Positions 1 to 7,848 of a stretch of 59,852 bases of DNA are shown piece after piece. A program made the translations under genes and the position numbers. The stretch spans positions 1 to 59,852 of the forward strand of contig CAITWF010000007.1 of assembly GCA_903896015.1 (NCBI GenBank), written 5' to 3'. A model generated the notes under the pieces. The model saw only the letters and a program-made list of their open reading frames with translations. It ran no database searches and was not told where the DNA came from. The first letter of the stretch is position 1. Every line of letters begins with the position of its first letter. Source of the DNA: an uncultured Opitutia bacterium. Lineage in GTDB: Bacteria > Verrucomicrobiota > Verrucomicrobiia > Opitutales > Opitutaceae.

Positions 1-56
1 ACAGCATGCGTGACCGCCAGCCCCGAAACTCCGCCGTCCGACCAAAAATCCTGCAT
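1..56 (-). CDS. possible start of an unknown gene running off the left edge
   Basis: An ATG on the minus strand at 56-54 opens a frame that stays open to the window edge. It gives MQDFWSDGGVSGLAVTHA, with a purine-rich GGAAGG about 12 bases upstream. The plus-strand frames over the same bases do not resemble the protein fragment that follows them, so this may be the real gene here and the DUF1800 gene may begin only at a rearrangement junction near base 120. Eighteen residues are too few to name a family. Confidence 0.22.
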   Translation of the reverse strand, partial: MQDFWSDGGVSGLAVTHA

Positions 57-1583
57 CGTCTTTTGCCCTTCCGCCGCGCTCTTCCCTCGGGAAAAGCCGC
101 ATCGCACCCTTATGCAGTCGCTCTATGGGATGCTACTGAAATCGATTCGATCAACTTTCCCGCCGGCGAACTCGTTGGCAGCTTCGTGCAGAACAGCGGC
201 ACCGCGGTATTCATCGTGCCGCCGGCCGCGCCCGCCGTCAACCTGGGCACACCGTCGCCGCAGGACGCCGCGCGCTTTCTCATGCAGGCCACCTTCGGGC
301 CGGCCTCGGCCGACATCACCGACCTTGTGAAGGTCGGCTACAGCGCGTGGTTCACCGCGCAGATGGCGCTGCCCGCGACGCCGCAGGCCGCCTACACGAT
401 GAATGATTTCGCCGCGTTCAATACCGGCGGCCAGGGCACACCCGTCAATGGCCTCTATCCCTACCCCGGCGGTACGCACCGTCAGGCTGCCTGGTGGAAA
501 ATCGCGCTGACCGCGCCCGATCAGCTCCGCCAGCGTGTCGCTTTTGCGCTCAGTGAGATCTTCGTCGTGTCTGATCAGGACGCCACCGTGAACACATGGC
601 AGCAGGGCGCGGCGAACTACAACGACGTGCTCGTTGCCAATGCGTTTGGCAATTTTCGCACGCTGCTCGGGCAGATCACGCTGCACCCGATCATGGGCGT
701 TTACTTGAGCATGATTCGCAACGGGCAGGCGACCTTCGACGCCCAGGGCAACCAGCTCACGTCCGCCAACGAGAACTACGCGCGCGAGGTCATGCAACTC
801 TTCACCATCGGACTCAACCAGCTCAATCCCGACGGCACCCTGCAGCTCGACGCCACCGGTCAGCCGATCCCGACCTACACCCAACAGACCGTTAGCGAAA
901 CCGCAAAGGTGTTCACCGGCTGGGCATTCTTCTCGACCGACGGCGCCCGCAATTTCCGGACGACGGGCGGCAATACCGCGACCGACTGGCTCACGCCGAT
1001 GATGCTCTATCCTGAGCAACACGACAACGGCACGAAGACCATCATCGGCGGCCATGTCATCCCGGCCGGCCGGGGCGGCACGCCGGATTTGGCGGACACG
1101 CTCGACGCGCTCTTCAATCACGCGAACACAGGCCCGTTCTTCGCGCGCCAACTGATCCAGCGGCTGGTCACGAGCAACCCGAGCCCTGGCTACGTCTATC
1201 GTGTCGCACAGATTTTCGCCAACAACGGCGCCGGCGTCCGTGGCGATCTCGGCGCGGTCGTGCGCGCGATTCTGCTCGATTACGAGGCGCGCTCGCCAGC
1301 GCTGCTCACCGTGGTCGGCCACGGCAAACTGAAGGAGCCGCTCCTGCGCGCGACGGAGTTCTTGCGCGCGTTCGGCGCCACCTCCGATTCCGGACGCTAC
1401 AGCATCGATGCCTATCCCGCGCTTGCGCAGGCCGCGCTGCGCGCGCCCACGGTTTTCAATTTTTTCCTGCCGGACTTCGCGCGGCCCGGCGTCCTCGCCG
1501 CCGCCGGCCTCGCCTCGCCGGAGTTTCAAACCCTGACCGACACGCTCCATTTCGTTGCCGTTGTTGCATGCCTCCGTCGGTAG
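6..1583 (+). pseudogene. DUF1800 family protein, apparently broken at both ends
   Basis: From about residue 45 the protein reads as a DUF1800 protein: a short beta-rich lead-in (SFVQNSGTAVFIVPP), then QDAARFLMQATFGP, ARQLIQRLVTSNPSPGYVYR and APTVFNFFLPDFARPG, ending near SPEFQTLTDT. DUF1800 proteins are large exported proteins of unknown function common in Verrucomicrobia and Planctomycetes, often beside a DUF1501 gene, which is absent here. Residues 1-40 look like out-of-frame translation with no signal peptide. The last dozen residues (LHFVAVVACLRR) lie in sequence read through from the next gene, so the normal C-terminus is missing. The frame is open to the left edge, so the true start could lie outside the window. 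Family assignment is good; functionality is doubtful. Confidence 0.7.
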
Positions 1584-2472
1584 TGGGCTGCTGCTCGGTC
1601 GTGTCGGTGCGGTCGGATCCAATTTCATCGATGTGCCCGCGGCGGGCTGGGCTCCCGGCGACCTGAGCAACGCCGCCAATCCTTATTACCTGAGGTTTCG
1701 GACCGGCGCCCTTGCCGGCCGCGTACTGATCGTGGCCGCGACCGCGAACACCGCGACGCGCTTGTTTCTGTCCAACGACGGCACCGATCTCACACGAACC
1801 GGCCTGCAGGGCGGCGCGCAGGGCGATGTGTTCGAGCTGGTTTTGGCCGACACCTTGGGCTCGTTTTTCGGCAGCGGCTCCCTGCAAGGCGGCACGAGCG
1901 CCGCGGGCGACAGCGTCCAAGTCTGGAACAGCGACTCGTGGCTGACGTTCTACTACAACTCGGCCAACAGCCGCTGGCAGCGCGACAGCGATTCTGTCGC
2001 TAGCCCAGCCCGCAATACCTTCGTGCTACGGCCCGATCGCGGACTGATGATCACGCGCAACGCGGCGGCAGATTTCAAATGCTACGTCACCGGCCGCGTG
2101 CCGGAACATGCCCCCGCCTACTGGCATCTGCGCCCCGGCGTGACGCTTCTGAGCATCGGCCTGCCCGTCGACGTCACCTTGGGCTCCCTCGCCGTGCAGA
2201 CGCGCGCGACCGGCTGGCAGGTCGGCGCGAACTTTGCGACCGCCGGATCGGACGCGGACTTGGTGCGGGTTTGGAACGGCGACTCGTGGCTGACGTTTTA
2301 CTACGACACGACGAACAACCGCTGGCAGCGCTACGCCGACGCGGCCCAGACCAATCGCAACCCTTTCGTCATCTCCGCCGGCCTCCCGATCTTCGTCCAC
2401 CGACTCGCGGCCTCGGCCACTGCCACCGATTCCCTAGTGCCGCTCGTGCTGCCCTATGTACTGGCGCCCTGA
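1555..2472 (+). pseudogene. TIGR02597-type protein, N-terminally truncated
   Basis: The frame carries two similar halves, each with a version of the N-S/G-DSWLTFYY block (SDSWLTFYYNSANSRWQ and GDSWLTFYYDTTNNRWQ), and ends with the LPYVLAP type of terminus. This matches the TIGR02597 family, an uncharacterised exported beta-rich family of Verrucomicrobia. Family members start with a signal peptide and about 40 residues that are absent here. The first codon available is a TTG that overlaps the end of the DUF1800 frame in another phase, and a stop lies at 1534. The simplest reading is a deletion or recombination that joined the 3' part of this gene to the DUF1800 gene out of frame. A genuine short product is not excluded. 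Confidence 0.6.
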
Positions 2473-2479
2473 TCGGCCG

Positions 2480-2496
2480 GGTCGGGTTTCACCCCA
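2480..2496. repeat. REP-like short palindrome, copy 1
   Basis: GGTCGGGTTTCACCCCA contains the small inverted repeat GGGT-TTC-ACCC. A 16/17 match lies at 3154-3170, so two copies bracket the PEP-CTERM gene. Related hairpins occur at 15745 and 49053. It is probably a dispersed repeat, possibly also a weak terminator. Confidence 0.45.
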
Positions 2497-2531
2497 CAGT
2501 CGCGCCGGAAGCCCGTCGCTATAGTTCCTCG

Positions 2532-3128
2532 ATGAGACGGTTCCTCGTGGCGGCGTTCTTTGGCATGGGCGCAACCCTCGCCGTTTCCGCACAGACGATT
2601 TTGCTCGATGATTTTAACTTCGGCAGCGTGGGCTTCGGCGCGATTCGCGCCGGCACCTCATGGGCGGGCGCCGGCAACGTCATCCAGAATGCCACGACGA
2701 TCACAGTCGGCAACACGGCGTTGAACGACAGCGGTTGGGGCACGATCAGCGCCACCATCGACGCCACGGGCATGCAGTTCATCGTCATCGTCGCCCAAGT
2801 GGACGCGGGCAACCTGGCGCCTTCCCTCGTGGTCGGATTCGAGGACAGCAACCTCCACTCCCAAACGTTTTCCGTGTCCACGTTTTCATTCACCTCCGGA
2901 ATGACTACCGTCGAGATTCCGATCTCCTCGTGGGGCAGCGTCGATCCGACGGGCATCACGGGCTGGCGGATTGGGGGCGGGACGGCTGGCGTCGTGGGGT
3001 TTCGGATGACGTTCGACAACTTGTCCCTCAGCGCGTCCGCGATTCCCGAGCCCGGGAGTTTTGCGGCGCTGACCGCAGCCCTTGCGCTGGGCTTCGCGGC
3101 TTGGAGGCGACGCCTCCAGCGGACTTAG
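2532..3128 (+). CDS. PEP-CTERM sorting domain protein
   Basis: This 198-residue protein has an N-terminal signal peptide (MRRFLVAAFFGMGATLAVSA, followed by Q). Its beta-rich passenger has no recognised catalytic motif, and the C-terminus is a typical PEP-CTERM tag: IPEPGS, a hydrophobic helix (FAALTAALALGFAAW), then basic RRRLQR. Such tags are known to be processed by an exosortase (EpsH/XrtA type), and the proteins usually end up in the extracellular matrix or cell surface. No exosortase is present in this window. The ATG at 2532 was chosen because it directly precedes the signal peptide; the frame is open further upstream but codes nothing sensible there. The passenger function is unknown. 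Confidence 0.85.
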   Translation: MRRFLVAAFFGMGATLAVSAQTILLDDFNFGSVGFGAIRAGTSWAGAGNVIQNATTITVGNTALNDSGWGTISATIDATGMQFIVIVAQVDAGNLAPSLVVGFEDSNLHSQTFSVSTFSFTSGMTTVEIPISSWGSVDPTGITGWRIGGGTAGVVGFRMTFDNLSLSASAIPEPGSFAALTAALALGFAAWRRRLQRT

Positions 3129-3153
3129 CCGCCGTTCCACTCGTTCCGGCCAT

Positions 3154-3170
3154 GGTTGGGTTTCACCCCA
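3154..3170. repeat. REP-like short palindrome, copy 2
   Basis: GGTTGGGTTTCACCCCA lies 26 bases after the PEP-CTERM stop codon and repeats 2480-2496 with one mismatch. Its GGGT-TTC-ACCC core can form a small hairpin, so it may act as a weak terminator as well as a dispersed repeat. Confidence 0.45.
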
Positions 3171-3208
3171 TGCCATCGCCAGGCACTTATTGATAAGCTG
3201 AGTCGGTG

Positions 3209-3276
3209 AGAAACCAAATTCTCAAGCATCTCCGGCTGGTTTCACGGCGGAAACCGCCCCCCCGCGATTGGTTTCT
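3209..3276 (+). promoter_or_regulatory. nested inverted repeats upstream of the aryl-polyene-type operon
   Basis: AGAAACCAA at 3209-3217 is perfectly complementary to TTGGTTTCT at 3268-3276. Between them lies a second perfect stem, GGTTTC (3238-3243) with GAAACC (3250-3255) and a 6-base loop. The structure sits about 80 bases before the first ATG of the biosynthetic operon. It could be an attenuator, an operator or an RNA structure. There is no run of T after it, so it does not look like a simple intrinsic terminator. The remainder of 3129-3353 shows no gene. Confidence 0.35.
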
Positions 3277-3353
3277 GCTCCCTCCCAACGCAGCCACCGA
3301 AACATCCGGAGCGAACCGCTGATCGTCGGTGGCGATCGAAATACTATCTTCCC

Positions 3354-4130
3354 ATGCTCCCGCATCCCACGCTGGTCGCTCACTACCCCACGCCCGAGGC
3401 GAAGCCGGAATTCGTCAATCGCCTCTTCGACCGCGGAGCGCGGCACTATGATTCGGTGGTGGACTGGGGCTTCCTTCACAGCGGCTCCGCCTATCGCCGC
3501 CGCGCGTTGCAACACCACGGCCTGCGCCCGAACGATCATCTGCTCGACGTGGCCTCAGGCACCGGATTGGTGGCCATCGAGGCCGCCAAAATTCTCGGCA
3601 CCGCGCGGGACATCACCTGCCTTGATCCCAGCGCCGGCATGCTCGCTGTCGCGCGCGCGAAACTCTCCGCGACCTTCGTGTCCGGCCGGGCCGAGCAAAT
3701 TCCGCTTCCGGACAACGCCTATGATTTTCTCACCATGGGCTACGCGCTGCGGCACGTCACGAGCCTTGAGGTCACGTTCCGCGAATTTTACCGCGTGCTG
3801 AAGCCCGGCGGCAAGTTGCTGATTTTAGAAATGACCCGGCCCTCCGGCCGACTTCCCGCGTTTTTCTTCCGCCTCTATTTCGGCCGCATCTATCCGTCGC
3901 TCACCCGGCTCTTCACCCGTAGCCGCGAAGCGCGGGACATGATGCATTACTACTGGGAAACCATGGAGGCCTGCGTGCCACCGGCCGCCGTTCTCCACGC
4001 CCTGCAGTCCGCCGGCCTCACGGCGGTGAAACGCGATCCCGTGATGGGCCTGTTCAGCGAATACACCGCCGTCAAACCCGCGGCCCGGCCCGGCGGCGAT
4101 CCATCTCTCTTGCGACCACCCTCACTATGA
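3354..4130 (+). CDS. class I SAM-dependent methyltransferase (UbiE-like)
   Basis: This 258-residue protein has a Rossmann-type SAM-binding motif near residue 63 (LLDVASGTGLVAIEAA), a DPSAGML motif II segment, and PGGKLLILEMTRP, typical of UbiE/MenG-like methyltransferases. The quinone pathway context is missing; it is the first gene of an acyl carrier protein/ketosynthase operon. The likely role is therefore methylation of the aromatic head or chain of the polyketide-like product, because known aryl-polyene clusters include a methyltransferase. No clear ribosome binding site precedes the ATG. Its TGA overlaps the next ATG (ATGA), indicating translational coupling. A general quinone methyltransferase remains possible. 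Confidence 0.8.
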   Translation: MLPHPTLVAHYPTPEAKPEFVNRLFDRGARHYDSVVDWGFLHSGSAYRRRALQHHGLRPNDHLLDVASGTGLVAIEAAKILGTARDITCLDPSAGMLAVARAKLSATFVSGRAEQIPLPDNAYDFLTMGYALRHVTSLEVTFREFYRVLKPGGKLLILEMTRPSGRLPAFFFRLYFGRIYPSLTRLFTRSREARDMMHYYWETMEACVPPAAVLHALQSAGLTAVKRDPVMGLFSEYTAVKPAARPGGDPSLLRPPSL

Positions 4131-4513
4131 AAACATCCAGCCTGCCCGCCAGTGTCCACTCAACCCCAGCGCCCAACCCAGCCGAGAGCCTCCGGCATCT
4201 GCCCGTCAGCGCACGCGCGGCCTTTGCGCAGTTTCAGGACGACGGCAACCTGTCGTCGCTCGACCCGGTGGTGCTCGCGATCCTCGAGGACTTTATCCCC
4301 CGTCGCTCCGCAGTTCCGCTGGCTGATCTGCCGGGTACCACGCGGCTGATCGAAGATCTCGGCTTTGACTCCGTCGCGATCACCGAGGTGGTTTTTTTCA
4401 CGGAGGATTTGTTCGGCTTCACCATTTCCAACGAGGAAATCATCTCGGTGCGCACCCTCGACGACCTGCGCAGCTTCATCCACCGCAAGGTGGCCCTCCA
4501 GCCCGGACGTTGA
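4127..4513 (+). CDS. acyl carrier protein with N-terminal extension
   Basis: This 128-residue protein has its carrier domain in roughly the last 85 residues. The phosphopantetheine attachment serine lies in LIEDLGFDSVAITEVV, close to the usual DSL motif. The first 40 residues are proline/alanine rich and unlike a normal carrier protein. It begins inside the stop codon of the methyltransferase and sits 16 bases before a ketosynthase gene, so it is probably one of two carriers on which the starter or growing polyene chain is held. Aryl-polyene clusters characteristically have two carrier proteins, as here. Confidence 0.85.
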   Translation: MKTSSLPASVHSTPAPNPAESLRHLPVSARAAFAQFQDDGNLSSLDPVVLAILEDFIPRRSAVPLADLPGTTRLIEDLGFDSVAITEVVFFTEDLFGFTISNEEIISVRTLDDLRSFIHRKVALQPGR

Positions 4514-4529
4514 GCACGCTCCGTTCCGC

Positions 4530-5795
4530 ATGATGCCGCTGCCCGTCATCACCGGCGTGGGTTTCATCACCAGCATCGGTCACGATCGCGCCACCGTGCT
4601 GCGCCATCTGCGCGAACTGCGGCACGGTTTCGAAACCGTCGAGTTCTTCGGCAACCCGGATCTGCCGGTAAAGGTGGCCGGCACGATCAAGGGCTTCGCG
4701 TTTCCGACGACCAATTGGCGTGACTGGAGCTGGCCGGACCAGTTCTCCGTCGATCGCGAGTTGCTCCGCGGGCTCGCGCCACACGGCGTTTATGCGGTCT
4801 GCGCCTTGCAACAGGCGCTCGCCGAAGCCGGACTCGACCTCGCGGATTTGTCCGATGGCACGACGGGGCTGTTTTGCGCGTCCGCCGGCTCGGCCTTCAT
4901 GCTCGGGCCGTTTCTCGCCCAACTTCACGCCACGCGCGGTGAACGCGGCAACCCGATGGGTATCATCTCGTCGATCGCCGGCACGTTGAATTTCAACCTC
5001 GCCGCGCACTACAAAATTTCCGGCGCGGTCTGCGGGTTTGTTTCCGCCTGTGCGTCCTCGAGCCACGCCCTCGGCTACGCGATGGATGAGATCCGCCTCG
5101 GCCGGCAACAGCGCATGCTCGTCGTCGGCGCGGAGGATCTGACCGCCGAGGGCATCGTCTCGTTTTCAAGTCTCCGCGCGCTCTCGCACAACCCGGATCC
5201 GAACACCGCTTCGCGTCCGTTCGATCGGCGGCGCGACGGTTTTGTCGGCACGGGCGGGGCCGTAGCAATCATCCTTGAGGATGCAGCAGTCGCCCGCCAG
5301 CGCGGCGTGCACATACAGGCCGAGCTTATCGGCTGGGGCCAAGCGGGCGACGGCCACAGCGTCGCCATCTCGCACCCCGAGGGCGCCGGCTTGCGCGAGG
5401 CGATGCGCCGCTCGCTCGCCGACGCGAGCGTCAACGCCTCCGAGATTTCCTACGTCAACGCCCACGCCACGTCGACTCCCGGCGGCGATCGCTCGGAAGC
5501 GCTCGCGCTCCGCGCCGTGTTTAACGCGAACGGCGCAACGCCGCGCATCAGCAGCACCAAGGCGCTCACGGGCCACGGACTCTCGCTCGCCGGCGCAATG
5601 GAAGCGGCGTTCTGCACGCTGGCTATCGCGGAAAACTTCATCCCCGGCGCGGCACACCTCACTGAGCCGGATCCCGAGTGCGAGGGACTGGATTTGCCTC
5701 GCACCTCGCTCGAGGAGAGCCCGCGCCTCGCGCTCAACAACAGCAGCGGCTTCGGGGGCAGCAACGTCTGCCATGTCCTCCGCCGCCCAGCCTGA
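4530..5795 (+). CDS. beta-ketoacyl-ACP synthase (FabF-like), aryl-polyene type
   Basis: This 421-residue condensing enzyme has an intact triad: Cys174 in VSACASSSHA, His312 in NAHATSTPGGD and His349 in KALTGHGLSLAG. The C-terminal NNSSGFGGSN loop is also present. It would catalyse decarboxylative Claisen condensation of malonyl-ACP with the acyl chain. Two adjacent ATGs at 4530 and 4533 are possible starts. It lies between two carrier protein genes and shares the operon with a second ketosynthase and an ApeC-like chain-length-factor homologue. In aryl-polyene systems one ketosynthase pairs with the ApeC-type partner for elongation; which one does so here cannot be told from sequence alone. 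Confidence 0.9.
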   Translation: MMPLPVITGVGFITSIGHDRATVLRHLRELRHGFETVEFFGNPDLPVKVAGTIKGFAFPTTNWRDWSWPDQFSVDRELLRGLAPHGVYAVCALQQALAEAGLDLADLSDGTTGLFCASAGSAFMLGPFLAQLHATRGERGNPMGIISSIAGTLNFNLAAHYKISGAVCGFVSACASSSHALGYAMDEIRLGRQQRMLVVGAEDLTAEGIVSFSSLRALSHNPDPNTASRPFDRRRDGFVGTGGAVAIILEDAAVARQRGVHIQAELIGWGQAGDGHSVAISHPEGAGLREAMRRSLADASVNASEISYVNAHATSTPGGDRSEALALRAVFNANGATPRISSTKALTGHGLSLAGAMEAAFCTLAIAENFIPGAAHLTEPDPECEGLDLPRTSLEESPRLALNNSSGFGGSNVCHVLRRPA

Positions 5796-5804
5796 TTTCT
5801 CCCC

Positions 5805-6071
5805 ATGCCCGAAACCCTCACGCTCCACCTCAAGACGCTGATCATCGCGACACTCCACCTCGACGGCGTCCGGCCGGAGGAAATTCCCGACGACGGACCG
5901 CTCATCGGGTCGCCGCGCTTCGGCCTCGATTCGATCGACGCCCTCGAACTGGTCCTCGCGCTCGAAAAAGAATTCGGCGTCAAGATTGGCAGCAGCGAGG
6001 AATCGCGCCGGGCGCTTGGCAGCGTCAACACCCTCGCGGCCTACCTCCGCACTCACGCAGCCCCCGCCTGA
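5805..6071 (+). CDS. acyl carrier protein
   Basis: This is a compact 88-residue carrier of normal length, with the phosphopantetheine serine in FGLDSIDALELVLALEKEFG. It follows the first ketosynthase by 9 bases and precedes the second by 12, so it is in the same transcript. Together with the longer carrier at 4127 it gives the two-carrier arrangement typical of aryl-polyene clusters. Division of labour between starter loading and elongation is inferred from family knowledge and is not visible in the sequence. Confidence 0.9.
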   Translation: MPETLTLHLKTLIIATLHLDGVRPEEIPDDGPLIGSPRFGLDSIDALELVLALEKEFGVKIGSSEESRRALGSVNTLAAYLRTHAAPA

Positions 6072-6083
6072 TCATCCGACTGC

Positions 6084-7199
6084 ATGCTCGCCGCAGCCGA
6101 TCAACTCCCCGCTGGGATCGAAGCGTGCGACTGTCTCACGCCGTTCGGCGATGCCGCCGCGACCGCCACCGCCTTGCTCGCGGGCCGGCGCGCACTTGAA
6201 CTCTCGCCCGTGCTCGGGCGCGACGGCGGTGACCGCGTGCCGCTCGCGCTGATCGGGCCGATGGACGAAACGCTGCCGCCGCGCTGGCTGCCCGCGCTGC
6301 GCCGGATGGCCCCAGGCATTCCGCCCGCGGCGTGGGGCACCGCGCGCGCGCCCGTGATTCTCACGAGCAGCAACTTCGGCGTCGGAAGTCTCTACGCCTT
6401 CACCCGCGACCACGATACCCGCCATCTCGCGCACGGCACGCCGTTCGCCAGCGTGGAACTCTTGCGCCGCGAATTTGGCTGGCGTGAGAACGTCACGATT
6501 TTTTCGCACGCGTGCGTCACGGCGCACCTCGGGCTCGCGCACGCGGCACGCCTGCTGCACGCGGGCTGCGCAGACCGCGTGCTCGTGTTCTCGTTTGATT
6601 TTGTCAGCCCGTTTGTCGCCGGCGGATTTCACAGTCTTAAAATCCTCAACGCCCGGATGCCCGCGCCCTACGCCGTGCGCGAGACGGGCTCGATCGGACT
6701 CGGCGACGGCGCGGCGTTCGCGGTGCTCACGCGCGAAGCCGCGCCGTACCGGATCGCGGCGCACGCGCTGCACAACGAGATGTTTCACTTCACCAGCAAC
6801 CAGCCCGACGGTGCGGGCTTCGCCGTGTGTGCGGCCGCGATCGCCGCCGCCACCGGCGCGCGGCGCGTGTGGATCAAGGGGCACGGCACCGGGACGCTCG
6901 AAGCGGGGCGACTCGAGGCCGAAGTGCTGGCCCGGCAGTTCCCGAGCGCGCCGCTGGTCGCGTGGAAGGGAAGCCTCGGTCACACGCTGGGGAGTTGCGG
7001 CCTGGTCGAGCTGGCCATCGCGCTAGCGGCGCTGCGGGCTCCGGAAAAAAAGATCCCAGGAACGGTGGGCGGCGCCGCGCCGAGTTTCACCGACACCGTG
7101 ACGCGGGAATCGTTTTCGAACGCGGATTTCGACGGCGCGATTCTCACCAGCAACGCATTTGGCGGCGCCCACGCCGCGATGCTGCTCACCCATGACTGA
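6084..7199 (+). CDS. second beta-ketoacyl synthase
   Basis: This 371-residue protein is shorter and more divergent than the first ketosynthase but keeps the condensing triad: Cys144 in FSHACVTAH, His267 in KGHGTGTLEAGR and His300 in GSLGHTLGSCG, plus SNAFGGAHA near the end. It therefore looks catalytically competent and is not a chain-length factor that has lost its cysteine. The stop overlaps the start of the ApeC-like gene by 8 bases, which suggests tightly coupled synthesis and a complex of the two products. It could be the elongating subunit or the enzyme that performs the first condensation on the aryl starter. Confidence 0.85.
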   Translation: MLAAADQLPAGIEACDCLTPFGDAAATATALLAGRRALELSPVLGRDGGDRVPLALIGPMDETLPPRWLPALRRMAPGIPPAAWGTARAPVILTSSNFGVGSLYAFTRDHDTRHLAHGTPFASVELLRREFGWRENVTIFSHACVTAHLGLAHAARLLHAGCADRVLVFSFDFVSPFVAGGFHSLKILNARMPAPYAVRETGSIGLGDGAAFAVLTREAAPYRIAAHALHNEMFHFTSNQPDGAGFAVCAAAIAAATGARRVWIKGHGTGTLEAGRLEAEVLARQFPSAPLVAWKGSLGHTLGSCGLVELAIALAALRAPEKKIPGTVGGAAPSFTDTVTRESFSNADFDGAILTSNAFGGAHAAMLLTHD

Positions 7200-7848
7200 A
7201 CGCTACATTCATCACCTGCGGGTCGAACTGCCCCCGACCGAAGAAACCCTCGCCACCGCCCGCCTTCGACTCGCGGAAAAATTTCCGCGCACCGCACTGC
7301 GGCGGATGACGCATCTAGGCTTGCTCCTTGGCGCAACACTCGAGGGCTCGCCGCTGATGCCGGAGGACGCGCTGGTCTACGCGTCGACGTTTGCCGAGAC
7401 GCGCGCGCTTGAGGATTTTCTCGCGAGCTTTCCCGCGGCGAGTCCGTTGCTGTTTCAAACGTCGATTCATCCCGGCGGCGTGCAACAAGTCCTGATTGGG
7501 CGGCAACAACCCATCGCGCGACTCTGGCCACTCGCGGGCCGCACGCACCTCGTCGAGCACTCCGTGTTGACCGCGCTGCTCGAACCATCCGCGCGCGTCG
7601 CACTCGTCGGCGGCGAGGAACGCGGCACGTGGATGCTCGACTATCACATGGCCTCGGCCCGCTCGTTTGCGTTCGCCCTTCTGCTCACGCACGAGCCGGC
7701 GGGCGCAACGGGCCGCATCGCTTTCGCTCCGAGTGCCGCAGCCGCCGAGGCGGGTCCGACGCTGGAAAAATTTGCCGAAGCCCTAGCGGAGCGGCACCCG
7801 CTACACTGGTGCAGCGCGGGCGGGACGTGGTCACTCGAATGGCGATGA
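7192..7848 (+). CDS. ApeC-like ketosynthase-related protein (chain-length factor type)
   Basis: This 218-residue protein resembles the short N-terminal ketosynthase-like family (Ketoacyl-synt_2, the ApeC type). It has a FPRTALRRMTHLGLLLG segment, then ALVYASTFAETRALEDFL, then SPLLFQTSIHPGGVQQVLIG, then EHSVLTALLEPSARVALVGG. No active-site cysteine motif is present, as expected for this family. ApeC-type proteins are known to pair with a full ketosynthase to form the aryl-polyene elongation heterodimer, and the overlap with the upstream ketosynthase gene fits that. Similarity is recognised by eye from the motif order, so the assignment is good but not certain. Confidence 0.7.
   Translation: MTERYIHHLRVELPPTEETLATARLRLAEKFPRTALRRMTHLGLLLGATLEGSPLMPEDALVYASTFAETRALEDFLASFPAASPLLFQTSIHPGGVQQVLIGRQQPIARLWPLAGRTHLVEHSVLTALLEPSARVALVGGEERGTWMLDYHMASARSFAFALLLTHEPAGATGRIAFAPSAAAAEAGPTLEKFAEALAERHPLHWCSAGGTWSLEWR

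Noticed and set aside
3238-3255. GGTTTCACGGCGGAAACC as a parS site for the ParB encoded at 46496.
   Set aside because: It matches only part of each parS half-site (TGTTTCAC/GTGAAACA) and has a longer centre. It is far from parB and fits the local nested inverted repeats better.
7192-7848. Initially considered a remnant (pseudogene) ketosynthase because it is short and has no active-site cysteine.
   Set aside because: Size, motif order and overlap with the upstream ketosynthase match the short ApeC-like family, so it is better seen as an intact partner subunit.
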